Below, one piece after another: positions 34,963-48,156 of a stretch of DNA of 64,000 bases. The notes under the pieces are model-generated. The model worked only from the letters and a program-made list of their open reading frames with translations, did not search any database and was not told where the DNA came from. Within the stretch, counting starts at the first letter, position 1. Every line of letters begins with the position of its first letter. Source of the DNA: Rhizomucor pusillus (Eukaryota > Mucoromycota > Mucoromycetes > Mucorales > Lichtheimiaceae); assembly GCA_900175165.2 (NCBI GenBank), contig FWWN02000453.1, positions 1-64,000 of the forward strand, in the 5' to 3' direction. The position numbers were made by a program, and so were the translations under genes.

Positions 34963-35380
34963 CGATGCGAATTGATTCCTCCTAACTTTTCCCGTCATGT
35001 ATATATTCCTTCCCTTTTATTGTAGTCTCCTGCGTTTAATCTGCTGTTGATTCGCGTTCTTCTGTACCTATATTATGTACCTATACATATAAATCTTTGT
35101 GTCTCTGTAGTGTGAATGACCCAGTTCCCCGGTTACCGCGGTCTGTTGATTCCCCTGATTGATGGCGCATATATCATGCGCAGAGTTCGATCGACCATCT
35201 CGGAAAGGCGGCGCACTCACGTGGATGTCATAGAATTCTTGATATTACAAGCTCATTAGGCGCTTTAGACGATGACCAAGAACAAACCCACTACTGTAAT
35301 GATGCTTCCTCAGTTCAAAGCCGGAGGGATCTGATTTGTTTATTGTCCACTCATAGATGGAGATGCTCATACTATAAAGT
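34963..35380. other. Convergent 3' intergenic region
   Basis: About 420 bases between two converging genes. The region is AT-rich near 35000-35110 and otherwise has no gene or repeat that I can see. It should contain both polyadenylation regions. Confidence 0.4.
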
Positions 35381-36322
35381 CTATTCATCATGGTTTTCTT
35401 TAAGGATACGAATAAGATTTTCAATTCGCTTTAGATCTTCCTCTGTGGCTCCATTGTGCAAAGCACCGTATCTAAAAACGAGTATAAGCAAGTTAACTTC
35501 TCACGAATATTGTCAGTACGCCTGGAGTGAATTGATTACCGATGGCTCTTGAGCTGTTGAGGAGCATCTTGAGTCATAAGAGTAGCCACCATGACGAGAC
35601 TAGTCTCCTTTGCAGATATTATACTTGTTTCCGAGATTACAGGACCATACAGGTGATTAATAGCAGTTTGTGCAAGGTCCGGGTACGCTGTATTCAGGTG
35701 CTTCATTACTCGTTCTGAGTGACGGTCATAAATTACATTGAACAATTGCTGGCCCCTCTCAATTTGACTTTTTACATCTTGCCACGATTCTTCACGACTA
35801 GACATACCGTTAACGAGTCAAGTCCAGCAACACATGTAACATCGATAACGTACCGGATAGGGCTGGTTGGTAACTTTACATTTGGAGGAATCGTAGTTGA
35901 CAATGCCTGCAAAGCACCGATAACCTGCAAGCATCAATGGCCAGGATTAATATGTACTAGAGTTCAAATGTCTCTTTTTTCTAGGTCTTCCATCATTGTG
36001 ATCGTCACCTTGGGATATCCTATCAAAACAAAAGTCTTGAATATAGCTTCGCGCATCCGCATTAGAACTTGAGTTTTCTCAGACACTTGATCGCTCACAG
36101 GAGCTGTCTGTAGATTTTCTTCTACAGCTTTGTAAACCTGTGGAATGTCTTGCGACCGATTCATTGAAGTCAAGACTGCAGCCTTTTGCTCATGTAAGTA
36201 ACTGAAACGCGACGTTGCCGGCTAGTACTTGCTGTCAGAATGTACCATACTTGGCTCCTCGGTGGAGCCTGAGTACTGGCATATAGACTCTGAATTTCGC
36301 CTAACTTGCGAATAAAGCTCAT
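35381..36322 (-). CDS. Carboxymuconolactone decarboxylase / AhpD-like protein
   Basis: Five exons (36229-36322, 36009-36175, 35854-35924, 35540-35797, 35381-35471) join to 226 residues. The fold is the all-helical AhpD/CMD type found in a fungal family annotated as carboxymuconolactone decarboxylase-like. Family-typical segments are WYILTAILTSMNRSQDIPQV, REAIFKTFVLIGYPK then VIGALQAL, a central YPDLAQTAINHLYG, and ETSLVMVATLMTQDAPQQL. The last exon is ATEEDLKRIENL. Unlike bacterial AhpD there is no CxxC active-site pair, so a peroxidase role is unlikely and the true reaction is unknown. An in-frame ATG at 36370 is an alternative start. Intron 1 (36176-36228) was placed to join the two frames of WYILTA and ILTSMN. 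Confidence 0.85.
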
Positions 36323-36370
36323 TGATGATGTTTGCAAAGACGTGTCGTCTGCACGGAGTTTGCAGTTCAT

Positions 36371-37071
36371 GCAATAACGGGAAGTCAGAAACCAGACTTT
36401 TTTTTAGCGTCGTTGGTCCTTGGATTCGAAATTGAGGGCTTTGGATTGGCATGGTTCCTCAGAAACACAACTGGTTAAGAAGCGCAACCATCAGACAATT
36501 TTATTCATGTGTGTTCTGGGGAAGATCCCAGGGTTTTCATTGATGTATTTCAAAAATGCTAATTGATACCTTTGCACAAACTAGGGTAGGTCTACAGACA
36601 CCCATCTCGAGGTTTACACTCCCATTCAGGGATTCTTCTACCATACACCCATTTCTCCCATTTCAAGTCTCTTCACATTCTTTTATCTTTTTCCTCATTT
36701 TCAAGTCACTATCATTATCAAAGTCATTAAGTGGGGTTAAGCGGGTCGTTCTATAATCTGCTGTTCTTGTTTTTTGAGGTTAATTTTCTGTCTTCTTTCT
36801 GTGCCCTACTGAATCATCATACATCCAGCTTCTGGAATAAGAATGACCCAAGCATAATAATGATTGCATCCGACGTAGCCGAGCTTCTTGGTTCATTTCT
36901 TTTTCCTTTAACCTCTCTAGATCATTGATTATTTCCTTTTCTTGTGAAGATGCTATTTGGTAGAATAGTGCAAACTGGGATGGTCTCTAATTATCGGATG
37001 TAGACCAGCCAATCGGCCCTGGCTAATCATTTTTGTTTGCTCCGTCTCGATTCAACGCGCCTCTTTCCAGC
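36371..37071. promoter_or_regulatory. Divergent promoter region with pyrimidine tract, before MIC60
   Basis: About 700 bases between the divergent CMD-like and MIC60 genes. On the plus strand 36600-36720 is strongly C/T-rich with many TTC and CCC runs, as seen before other strongly expressed fungal genes. 36730-36960 is T-rich. The ORFs here are by-products of that composition. Confidence 0.45.
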
Positions 37072-38938
37072 ATGCACCGACTTCGATTGTCCAGTAACAG
37101 TCTGGCTCACGCTAGAATCTGTCGCACGACGATTCAAAAGGCAAGCTATAATCGCAAATGCTTACTTGCATGCTGTACTCTTACGCATATGATAGCGATG
37201 CGAGAGCACGGCGGCCGAGCAACCACAGAAGCAAGGGTCCTTCGTAAAGAAAATTGCTGGAGTTACACTCGTGGGTGCTGCTGCCTACGGTGGAGCGGTC
37301 GCGTACGCTGTGAACGACAAGCAGTTCAACGACGCCTTCACAACATACGTTCCTGGCGGCGAGCAAGCTGTTGACTTTGTTCAAGATCTTTTGAAAAACA
37401 ATGAAATTGGCAACTTCGGCAATCAGACGCCTCAATGGAAGCAACAGGCTGAAGAGTACGCTTCCAAGGCCAAAGAGTACGGAAAACAGGCGAAGGATCG
37501 AGCAAACGATGCCTATGAATACGCTGCAGATACGTACTACAAATTGACAGGGCAAAAGCAGCCACCCAAGTTGCAGCAAGCACCAGAGCCGACCAAAAAG
37601 GACGATGAGAAACCTCCATCCCTTGTTGTCACCGAAAAGACAGATAAAAAAGCAGGTGAAATCAGCCTATCCACAGAGAAATCTGGAAATGCCCCGGTTG
37701 TGTCCGTTGCTATCGAAAAGCCCGAGCCGATTGTCGTCAAACGCATCAATACCGATAGTCCAGTTATCCGCAATCTTTCACAGGTGCTGGTGGAACTGGC
37801 AGCCATTTTGAACGATGCCGGAATGTCTGGTAAAGGTCGAGAGATCATGAAGGAAGCCGAAAATCAGCTGCAAGCTTTGAACATTGGCTACAAAGAAGAT
37901 ATCAGCAATTATCAATTGGTTCTCAAAGATGTCGCGCAACTGCAGCAAAAGAGCGAAAAGATCCACGCAGCCCTGGATAAGTACCACGAAGATGCCCAGC
38001 AAGTTATCCAGACATCACATGCACAAACAGCCAAAAAGGTGCAAGCAAAGGAGGCCGAGCTCTTGAAAGAGTTTGAAGACGCACGACAAGAAATGAAAAA
38101 GACTTTTGAACAGCTCATGGCGCAGGAAATTGATGCTCAAAAAGCTGAACTGGAGCACGAACGCTCACAGGCACTTTTGAAGCAAAGCGAAGACATGCAG
38201 CGTAAATACATTCGTGAAGTGAGGCTACTCGTCGAGAGGGAACGTGCAGGACGTCTGAGCAAATTGGATCAGATCGACAAGCGGTTTAAGGCTCTCGAGC
38301 AGCAATCTCTTCAAAACGCCTCCGTTCTTGACCGCTCTCGCGCTACACATCTTATGCACATTACATTCGGTGCATTCCAGGATGCTATCAGCGGTGTGCA
38401 CAAGAGACCGTTTGTACAGGAACTGGAGGCATTCCGTAGCAGCGCCAAGGATGATGTCTTGCTACAGACTGTCCTGGACACTATCCCAGTTGATGTTGCC
38501 GAGAATGGCGTGGATACCATTGGTGACTTGAAGACTAGATTTGAGCATGTTGCAAAGGAAGTACGCAGCGTTGCTCTCGTACCCGAGGACGGTGGATTTG
38601 GATCACACATTATTAGCTGGATCTTGGCCAAAATCATGTTCAAGAAGGAAGGTCTGGTGGAAGGAGATGATGTGGAGGCGGTCCTTGCTCGATCAAACTA
38701 TTACTTGAAGAGAGGTGATCTGGAAAATGCGGCTAGAGAACTTAACCAGCTCAAGGGTTGGCCCAAGCGATTAGCAGAGGACTGGATCGTAGCAGCTCGC
38801 CGTCATTTGGAAGTCAAACAGGCTCTAGAGGTAAGAAGCCAAAATGGCTGGCATAGCTTTTTATCACAACTCTCGATACTAACTTGTCGTTAGATTGCGG
38901 AGACGCAGGCCATCTTGAACAGTCTCTTGGAGGCATAA
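37072..38938 (+). CDS. MIC60: MICOS complex subunit MIC60 (mitofilin)
   Basis: MIC60 organises crista junctions in the mitochondrial inner membrane. Three exons (37072-37140, 37196-38830, 38894-38938) give 582 residues. The first exon is a basic, Ser/Leu-rich presequence (MHRLRLSSNSLAHARICRTT). A membrane segment follows near residues 42-62 (GVTLVGAAAYGGAVAYAV). There is then a Lys/Pro-rich stretch, a long coiled coil (about 200-380) and the C-terminal mitofilin domain with HKRPFVQELEAF, DLENAARELNQLKGWPKRLAEDW and LEVKQALEIAETQAILNSLL. Intron 1 has a GC donor (AAG|GCAAGC). Without it, the frame of the presequence exon does not reach the membrane segment. It converges with EGT1, 153 bases apart. 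Confidence 0.94.
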
Positions 38939-39091
38939 AATAAGCATTCTATACTAGACTCCCGATTTTTTGTCATTAAAGGATAAAATATATATACACA
39001 CACACATACTGTATGCTACATGGTCCATCTCATCTTTGGAGGGAAGCTTTAATAACATATGTATTTATTTTCTTTTCTCACAAGATCAATT

Positions 39092-41874
39092 TCATGCAAG
39101 TCTGCAGCATCGGAAACCGCTAAACACGTAAGGATATCCGGTTTGATACCAGTTTCTGAACGACCAGCGCTCGGCCATACGGGGATGAGTTGCCCAGCTT
39201 CCACCGAGGATGACATTGTGTTTGCCGTCGAAAAAGTCTGCAGAGTACCCAGGATACAGCTTTGATTGTATAAATCCGGGGTAAGCATCCCACGTTGTAG
39301 ATGTCCATTCCCATACATCGCCCAGCACATGATAATCTTCGTTGTTCACGTCAGTTGGGTGCCATGCTGCAAATCCAATATTTGCAATCTTCTTGGGAAT
39401 CGTTTCATCCTTGCCGACGTAGTCCCGGAAGCGCATTAACTCTGGCTCGGTGGGAATCCTCAAGCTGTAATGCTTTGCATACTTGGCGGCTTCGTTGTAA
39501 CATACTTGCGCGGGCCAATGCATGGCGACACTAAGAGGACAAGGTCCAAATGCGGTACGCACAAAGATATCGCCATTTTCATCCTGTCCCCAAGAAGCAG
39601 GAAGTGCACTTGAATTGGTTTCGCGCAAGAACCGCAGGTATTCCGCATTGGTTACAGGCCTGGTTTGTATCTCAAACTCATTGACTGATACAGTGCGTTG
39701 GGGATTTTCATTATCCCAACCGAACTCGATGGAGGTGCCTTCGAGATCGTTAAAGTCATCTTCTTCCCTGTCGTTGTGACCAAGCGTGACCGTGCCTGAA
39801 GGTATCTTTGCAAAAGGGGCGGGCTTGAGAAAATCAGTGTGAGAAACGGCGCAAGTAGCATAGGCGTCAGACTTCATTGCCATTTTCCATGGAGGTAATG
39901 CTACGTCCTTCGGAGGATGTATGTTATCACATTGCAGAAGCATGTAAAGTAGAGTTTCCAGATGCATAGCTTCGTGCTCGAAGCACATCCATACGACGCG
40001 TGCAGCACGCCGGCGTCCCAGTTTTGCCTTCCAGTCTTGATCATTGTATTCCTCCGATTCCCACTGTAGTAACAAACGTTGCAAGCGGTTTCGGATCTTC
40101 TGCTGATAGAGAAGAATGGAGTCTACATTTGGCCATCCATCTTCTGAATCTGGCACTTCTGAGTGAGGGTTACATTGCGTAGGATCATCCATATCAGGAT
40201 CAATGCCTCGTTCAAAGATGTCTGCGAATTCAACTGGCTCTGTAAGAGCAGTACCGAGATTAAGCTCCTTGTCAGCTTCGTGGCGCGAAAGCTGGATATC
40301 CAAAAATGCTGGAATGTGACCGAGATAAAAAATGAATGGATGTCGCAATGCAATGGGACGTTCGAATAGCATAGTTTCATGGTTCAACATTGTCCGTGTC
40401 ACCAAGTCCCAAGAACGCCACAACTGCTGCCATTCATGCAAAGATGGTACATAGCTAGGCCAATATCTGCTTCCAACGATGTTGACTAGGCTCTCTGGTC
40501 TTGCGTCGTGCTCTCCAGGTACAGGACCGATGTAGTCAACATTGCAGGAGCTGCATTGGATCTCGTCACTAGGTGCCTTCTTCCGTGGGAACAATGTGTC
40601 GCGGACCCCAACAATATCCCTTTCAAACATGAAGGGCCGACATTCTGCCAGCAACAGCACATAGTTATCCTTGGTATCCTCCCAGTCTTCTACGGTATCC
40701 AGGCCGGCTGCTGTCAGCATATGCGAAATCTCTGCGCGAGAGTACTTGTAAGAGTATTCAATGTGGATCAGTTCGTCCTTCTTGACTAGGATCTGCACTG
40801 CTCCTTGTTGATGTGGCCGCTCATACATCAAATCCATGTCTTCTTTTGCTCGGTAATGCGCGACATGGCGGCCAATATGTTCCTGGTATCGTGAGTCATA
40901 ATCGAATTTTGATCTATCAAAGACATTTTGACCCAAGATAGCATTGACGTGGTCGAGACCATTCATGATAAATTCGCGGGTAACTCCTTGTGTATCGTCG
41001 TATGCTAGCTTGATTTTTTCAGGCCTGTCGCGTTCATCGAAACCGAGGAGAAGCAAGTCACCTGGTTGCATGCATGTCTGTTGCAATCTTCTAAGAAATA
41101 CAGCCGATTCTTGGCGGTTCTCATTGCCAATGGAGCTGCCGAGCCACATAATCATCTTGTGTGTAGGAGGACTGTTCGATGCGAACTTCTGACTAAGCCA
41201 TGGAATACCTTGATCGTATGTGCCCAATAGGCCGACCAGGTTAACGTATTGGAACTGTCCAAGAGAACTCAAGGAGCGCTCGAGTTCCTTTTGGTCAAGG
41301 TCAAGAGCATAGTAGGTCACACGGAGCTTCTTCCTTTCCACTGCATCCAAGATGATAGATGTCTTGCGGAGCGAGCTATACGTCATTGCTGCGCGTTAAA
41401 ATTTGGAACATCCAAACAACGTACGAAGATGGCCACATACCCTGCACCAAGTTCGATGAGAACACTGCCGTGATCCAGACGGGCTGCAATCTGGTCTGCC
41501 CTCTTTTCAAGGATACGCATTTCTGCATTCGTGAGGTAATATTCGTCTAAATGAGTAATCTCATCGAATAACCGCAGCCCACGCTTGTCGTAAAGGACGA
41601 ACGTGGGAATAGCCTTTTGATGCAACGGTCTATTGAGGGAATCCAAGATAGTGTCTACAAGATCAGCGCTGTTGAACGCATCCACAGACTGGTCGGCAGA
41701 GATAGGTGGAGTAGGTGGATTGTTGCTGTTGCCATCGTCTTGCTCGTCTATGAGGACTACATCTGCATCTTTGGTGCCAGCTTGCAGTTTCACTTCGCCC
41801 AAGTCAGGCGCTCGGATATCAAGTATCTGGTAGGAGGATGACACTAGGGTAGCAGTTTGCGGAGGAGTATTCAT
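39092..41874 (-). CDS. EGT1: Ergothioneine biosynthesis protein Egt1 (fused EgtD-EgtB type)
   Basis: The bifunctional fungal enzyme that trimethylates histidine to hercynine and then joins it to cysteine with oxygen to form hercynylcysteine sulfoxide. Two exons (41441-41874, 39092-41375) give 905 residues. The EgtD-type SAM methyltransferase half has YDKRGLRLFDEI and ELGAG-SLRKTSIIL, where the intron falls inside the glycine loop. A DinB-like iron-binding domain has the H-x3-H-x-E motif in FEHEAMHLETL. The C-terminal FGE-sulfatase domain has VTNAEYLRFL, WPAQVCYNEAAKYAK and the closing NVILGGSWATHPR to FRCCRL. The ATG at 41386 is not used: it lies inside the intron, and the acceptor ending CGTATAG restores the family sequence. 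Ergothioneine protects spores and hyphae from oxidants. Confidence 0.95.
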
Positions 41875-42959
41875 CTGTTCTTTGAGCGAAAGACCAGTGT
41901 TGGAAAGACTTGTTTGCTTCTCGGAATAATGATGCCGCAGCATCATGCAGAAATTCATGGACCCTGCTTCTGCGCGCGCTTTGAAATGAAGAAACAAAGT
42001 TACACACTTGTTTCAAAGGCATTGTGATTTTCTGCATCCCACACATGATCATGGTAAGCATCTAACTATATGTGGTTGCAATCATTACGATGGTTCAATG
42101 ATAAAGCTTTCTTCTTACCACGTATCGTCGCACCCAAAGGAACAGGCTCTGAGGGATAACTTTAGGCGGCCAAATGGCTATTGACGTAATGCGTGCTGGA
42201 ATACTATACCGTGAGGCACAGCATCGATCGGTTGCACAGAGAACAGGGCACCCCATTCACAAGGTTCCAACGCAGCCAATCGCGCATCCTAACGCATGCT
42301 TGCGCCGCCATCGGTTAAATTCGTCGGCTAAAATTCAGTATTCGCGCATGCGGTCTCGCCAGCGTTGGCCATGTCTTTGTTGGTAGTTCGATATATTGTC
42401 GCCAAAAAGAATGAAGCTGAGAAAACGTTGACGTCTACCATAATATAACAATGCCTTGGCTTGGACCGAGAGGAAGAAAAGGTTTATCATTTATATATCT
42501 ATTTGTACAATAGTATGGTGGCATGTCTATTTAAGCTGTTTTGTGACATGTCAACGAAGTTTGCAAGTCTAAACTTTTCCGTAAATAAATTGCTATGTAT
42601 TATATTTGTTTCTTCCCCAAGCAACTGTCGCGACTATATCATAAACACCATTTGTCTATTACGCTCTATCCTGTAGCAAAGCAACGTTGCAGATACATTA
42701 CTTGATGGTACCTGTGCTGGTGAGACTCAAAGCTAGATGCTATCAATCAATAAACTTTGTTTCATATATCCTTGTTGGGGACAACTGCATATTTATCACC
42801 GATGGGAGTTTGCAAAATTGCCATTATTATTACTTGTTTTAGACATACAAACTTAAATTATAACTTTTCCTCTATATAACATGCATCTAACGTTGGTGGG
42901 GGGTATACAGGTAAGGTAGCAGATGAAAATTGGGAATAGCATCCATTATAGTTATAGAG
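41875..42959. other. Intergenic region upstream of EGT1
   Basis: About 1.08 kb without a gene I can support. 41875-42330 probably contains the EGT1 promoter and leader. 42400-42960 is AT-rich (many TATA-like runs) and likely holds the 3' region of the Sel1 gene. No repeat or RNA gene was seen. Confidence 0.4.
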
Positions 42960-44493
42960 TTACTGAGCAGTCATTGTTGTCGGCCTCCGCCTGACGCTTC
43001 CAAAAAAAGACCAAAATCGCCACGTCGATCGTTTTGGAGGTGTCGATTTCTGTGCTTCTGCATCTTTCTGTTGCTGTTCGTGAGCTGACAGTTCTTGCAA
43101 TCGCTGTTTGGCAGGCTCGTAGTCTTCCGCAGCAGCTAGCTTGTAGTATTCAGCTGCTACTGCGTAATTCTTTGGCCACCCTTCACCTTTGTAGAACCTT
43201 TTATGCAAGATGTATGAGCACTCTGCATCTTGTTGACTAGGATCATTTTCTCCTTACATTTCTCCCAGCATGTATCTTGCATAATTTTGGGGCGCGTCCT
43301 GTTGACTAGCTGCTTTTTGGTAATACTCGAAGGACCGCATAAGATCTTTTGGTACGCCGAGTCCAGCTCGATATATATCGCCGAGGCACGTCTGACAATA
43401 TCCCAGACCTGAAGGCCATATATCGTCTCCGCGAAGGCACCATTCTCTGGCTTCTTCATAATCTTGCTTGATACCTCTCTGAGAACCTTGAAAGTATATG
43501 CGAGACAGTGCCTCAATAGCAGGCGGAAAACCTTGCTCTCCTGACTGTGTTAACCAGAACACAGCCTGCCGAGCATCATTCTCTTTAGTCAGCAGAATAT
43601 CACCGACGATGTATTGACAATATTGCTCCCCCGTTGCTTCCGCGACTCGACGCGCGTGCTTGTACGCCCTGTCGTGGTCTTTGGGAATATCCTTTCCACC
43701 TTCGTAATAGATGCGAGCCAGATCAGCCATAGCGCGTGCATCGGCAGACGTCAAGCGCCGACTAGCATTGCTGTCTACTGTTTCCTCGTATAGTGTGAGA
43801 CTTGATTGCATATCATGCACATTCGGATATCTAAATGCATCCCCGAGTATGGCTGCAAGGTCAACCCGAGCGTTGGCGTGATTAGCCTTTGCAGCTGAGC
43901 GAAGATAGTCCACTCCGCGTTTTACATCCATCTCGAGTCCAATGCCGTCCACCAAGACAATGCCTACAAGATGGCACATGGAAGCGTGGCCTGCATCAGC
44001 CAATTCTAATATTCGTCGAAACAAGCCAGGGCCATTGAAATCATCAAGCTCTTTGATGCATAAAGCGAGTAAAGATGCTATGCGGCGATCAAATACACTC
44101 CTTGCCCACATCTCTGCTTCGCGCTTGTCTTGATCTACACTGCTGTCGCTTGATAGCACAGTACTCAATTTGATCTTAGCTTCCATGTCGCCCTGCAATG
44201 TATGCAAAAGCTATTAATATGCATAACATGGGTTTATGTATTTTTGTCAGCCAACCTTTGCAGCTCTTGTACGCAGATATCTGAGCGCTTGCGGGATCAG
44301 GTCTTTGCTGCCACCGCCGTCATCTTGATCAGTGTAGTTATAACTGATCCCGCACAAGACTTCTACTGCTGCGAATGCCATGCTGCATCAGGAGAAGTTA
44401 ATATCGGAATGCATCCGGTTACTCACCGGTTAACAAGTATAAGTCTTCGGGGACGCCTTTGCCCTTGAGTGTTTCTTCGAATGCAACGTCCAT
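42960..44493 (-). CDS. Sel1-repeat protein
   Basis: A solenoid protein of tandem Sel1-like (TPR-related) repeats, which usually scaffold protein complexes. Four exons (44427-44493, 44256-44368, 43258-44192, 42960-43197) give 450 residues. Repeats appear as GHASMCHLVGIVLVDGIG, ADLARIYYEGGKD, CLGDIYRAGLGVPKDLM and, across the last intron, YARYMLGEM-FYKGEGWPKNY. That intron (43198-43257) must be removed: reading through meets a TAA at once, while splicing from GTAAGG to CATAAAAG restores a perfect repeat. The C-terminus is Gln/Lys-rich and ends in a basic aromatic tail (WRFWSFFGSVRRRP). The start ATG at 44493 is the first in frame and lies 163 bases after VPS53. The specific function is unknown; Sel1 proteins act in ER degradation, cell wall synthesis control and signalling. 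Confidence 0.85.
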
Positions 44494-44655
44494 TCTGGTC
44501 GGGCAAACATGGATCTTCTGCACTTCAAAAGCACAACCCAAAAATTTGGACAGGATGCCACGTGCCTCATGCAAAAGCACGGTTCCAGCTGGACAGCACT
44601 GCCGAGTCGGGGATAAGGAGGGCAAGGATGCTTTGAAACGCAAAAATACACATGA

Positions 44656-47600
44656 TTACTGTTTATTGTGTTCTCTACGCTCTTGCAAATCTTTACGGAA
44701 TGCCATGCCTGTCATGACCAGCTTTCTAAAGTTCTCGTTGAAGCGGCCAGTAGCTCTGGATCCAGCATTCAGAGTATCTGGTATCGTTGATGCTGAAGAT
44801 ATAATGGGGGAGATTTGGGCGTTGCGGCCCAGTTGTTGTGGGCTAAAATTGGATGCGGAAGTTGCGATAGCTGACAAAGATGTACTTATGGCACTTGGAA
44901 GGTTTTGTGAGCTAGGCGTCTGGTATCCGCCTTCTTTTGTTGGCGGTAATATATTGGAATTCTCAACCAAATCATTCGGCGTTCCCGCGACCCGTCGTTG
45001 GAAAGTTTCGATGAGAGGCGTCTGATCGACCTTTTTGAGGCCCTTTGATAGTGAAAGTCAGATGCATTTCAGCTGCAGCCATGTAACAATGTATTCGTAC
45101 CTTCAAGTCTAAGAGCCTTGCAAAGTTCTCTTGATTCCTGTCTGCTATCAAGAATATGTAATTTTCGATATAGCCCTCGGGTGGATCGATTGGTGTCATT
45201 ATAGTCTTCAAAATCAGTTCAGCTTTGGATATGCCTCTATTAACCAGTTTGATATATCTAGAGCCAAACAGTCAATGTGCCATTATTATCATGCCAATTT
45301 CCGAGTAAGATGCCTTACGAGGTCGGTACAGTGAAACCTTCAATGCCCATTTGAGGTATATCAAGCAGCAGTGTTTTGATCGAATGTGTATCTAAAAGCA
45401 TCTGTTCTGCGCCAATCTCTGATATTGATTTACAGCGGAAGATGGACAAAAGGAATTTAGAAAGGAAAACACTGTAGACTCTAGTTAGCAGGCAAAGTAG
45501 AAAGAACAAAGGACGAGACCTTCTCTTGACTTACTCAACAAATCGGTCGCTAAATGTTCGAAAGTATCGCTTGTTGGCTATTGAACGTCCCACTACGGCG
45601 CAGTACTTTCGGATAATGTCCTGTAATTGACTGACATATTCTGATTGATCTCCTACGGTGTCCAAGGTTGACCATGGCAACCTTTGCATTTGCTGGAATA
45701 GCATGTCGCAAGAACTTTCAAGATTACGCACTATTGCATCGATGCATGCCGACACTGCACTGTAAATAGTCGTTATTGATTAATATCTAATGGCGGCACG
45801 AGCGGTATTGCATTTCACCTCATAAATGCTTCCTTCACATGTTCCAAATTGACTTGATCCTCGTATTCTGGATCGATTTTCTCTTTTAACTTCTCCTCCA
45901 ACTATGTCAAACCGGCGATGAATTTCTACGTCCTTGCTCCCAGTAATCCATGCTACTTACTTGCGAGGTAGTCATGCAGCAGTAGTCTGCAGTGTTTAAC
46001 GCCAGACTCACAAATCGATAATTTTCTTCGACTGCATTGGCTTTTTCGTTCCTATGCGGATAATTAGATCTGACAGGCTGTAGGAAAACCACATAGCCGA
46101 TGTGTGAAGCAAGTACCTTGAAACTCCACCTAGTAATACAACGTTGCAGTAAGAGACGAGATGCTTTGCAAACAACTCGCATAGATCTCGGAATGTTTTT
46201 CCCGTTGAAAACCGAGCGCATTGTACAAGCGTTTCGCGATAGAAATAAAACAAGTCGGTGCTAGATGGTAGCACTACCATGCTACCATCGTCTTCAGCTT
46301 TTGCATCGGAATCTGTGTAAGAGTTTATCATGTTTTTCAATGTCCTGTTGATCGCAAGTAAGTGTTAAGAATGCTTATTGATATAGAAAGTATGGACAAA
46401 ACTAACCTGTCTTCTGCATCGATGTATATATGGAGGTAAGCGTGGAAGCTGGTCGATATAGACTTTTCAAAAATTTGCAGCGAATCTTTGCCTATCGATT
46501 TATACTTATTAAACGAATCCAAGTTAATTGAATATGGACATAAAATAAGTGCAATCCCACTTGCCTGTTTCTCGAAACGTTTAGCGAGCTGAGCTTCGAA
46601 ATCCACCGTCAATTGTAAAGCTTTTAACAAATCTTTCACATCCAGCTGGTTGTTGGACGCAAGAACTGTTCCCAGGTCTTGTCTATACAGGTACAGAGTT
46701 ACATCACCATACATCATATAAGGGTTCATAGTATACAAAGAAATGATACCTAGTTTGTTTACAAAATTCCTCACAGAGGCGTCCTGCGAGGCACCATTCG
46801 AGCGGGAAGATCTCAGAGTAGTTTTCATCAAAATTCTTGAGTATTCGTTTTAGGAACGCATAGCGTCGGGAGATATTGTCCAGCTGGGATACCTACAAAG
46901 AATAGGTCAATACGTTACTTGTCAACAGCATCACCATGTTCTTCTTGCACCTCCTCGGAAGGCCGAAATATTTGTCGATATCCTGCCAATTGTCGGTCTA
47001 CAAAGCAGCGGCTAACTTGATTTCTGAGGTTCGATATCAAAGAAGAATCTATGTGAGTGCACATAAAAGTGGCAATTGCTATCCTTTACCTACGTTGTCT
47101 TTTCACCTAGCACGCTTGCAACTAGGCATACATCCCGGAGCAGCCATAGATTGCCTTTTAGATTACCGTCGTTGTCAAACCCGTGCTCAAATTCATTCAA
47201 AACACATTTTTCCAAATCCTTCTGCAATTTAGATATGCGATCGGATAGCTGAGCAATTTGTGGAACGTTGCGGTAAGTTTTGAATTGCAGCATCAATTGG
47301 ATAACTGCTTGCAACAGCTGGGAGCTCTCTTTGTAGCGCTTATTTCGAGCCATAGTTTCTAGCTGATCGACAGCCATCACTGGATTTTATATATTTATAT
47401 TTGATATTAAGGACAAACATCGTTAACCTTTTACGCTTGTAAGACTTTACCTAGCATCTGGAGTCGTTTCAAAACGGTGACAGAATAAGTCAAATGCCGC
47501 TTTGCATAATCCAGAGTTTTGACGTCCTGAGTAATCTCCTGAACCATAGCTTTTGACTGAGCTGCCTTTTCTTTAATATCTTGTATCTTTTGATACAGTT

Positions 47601-48096
47601 CCTAGCAATATTTGTTGATATTTTTGACGCTGGTTGCTGGATACCAGTGTATAGTACCTCAATAGATCTCTTTGCTGCTTCCAATTCTTGTGTGCCTTTC
47701 GTTTCCTGCTCGAACTGTGCTCCGGTAAGTTTTTCCGCTTCCAAAGTCATCTCTCTCGTCTTCTTCCCCAGTTTTTCGAGAATCGTATCGACGGATGCGA
47801 GGCTTTGTTCTGTGGACAATGTTAACTGGCGATACTGATGCGCGCTTGGTACTGTATATACCATTGGGAAACAATCGGTTGATGTATTCGGTGGTGCTGA
47901 GATCAGGCGCGTCCAAAGCGCTGCGTACTCCGAGAATTCTAATGACCTGGCTCTCGAGCTCTGGAGAGATCTTTGTTCCTGCAACGTTTTGCATTAAAGG
48001 TTTTCGCGCTGAATCCACTTCCGAGATCTCTTTCAAGCTCGCTTGCATTCTCCTTGTTGCACCAAGTAGGTGAAATGAACCAGAAAACCCAGACAT
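44656..48096 (-). CDS. VPS53: GARP complex subunit Vps53
   Basis: Vps53 is a tethering subunit of GARP, which receives retrograde vesicles from endosomes at the trans-Golgi network. The gene starts with the ATG at 48096 and ends at 44656 with about 12 introns. The N-terminal exon carries ALDAPDLSTTEYINRLFPN, the family's entry segment. A coiled coil with TREMTLEAEKLTGAQFEQET-like heptads follows. The Vps53 N-domain is seen in LDYAKRHLTYSVTVLKRLQ (revcomp of 47460-47520) and QLETMARNKRYKESSQLLQA, and the C-terminal helical bundle in PIDPPEGYIENYIFLIADRN, FARLLDLK and LIETFQRR. The last 100 residues are Ser/Pro/Asn-rich and end REHNKQ. The gene lies only 60 bases downstream of the CAP stop on the same strand. 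Confidence 0.92.
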
Positions 48097-48156
48097 TTAT
48101 GCTTTCAAGATCAGATCCTTTTTATTGAAATATAAAACGATATACAACATCTCTTT

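Noticed and set aside
38993..39006. Short CA/TA microsatellite after MIC60
   Set aside because: Only a few units; ordinary 3' UTR sequence.
41376..41440. Second start of EGT1 at the ATG at 41386
   Set aside because: This ATG is within the intron; splicing at CGTATAG gives the conserved glycine loop of the methyltransferase.
43198..43257. In-frame stop or a 21-base intron in the Sel1 gene
   Set aside because: A normal intron of 60 bases, from GTAAGG to CATAAAAG, restores a perfect Sel1 repeat, so neither a nonsense mutation nor a tiny intron is needed.
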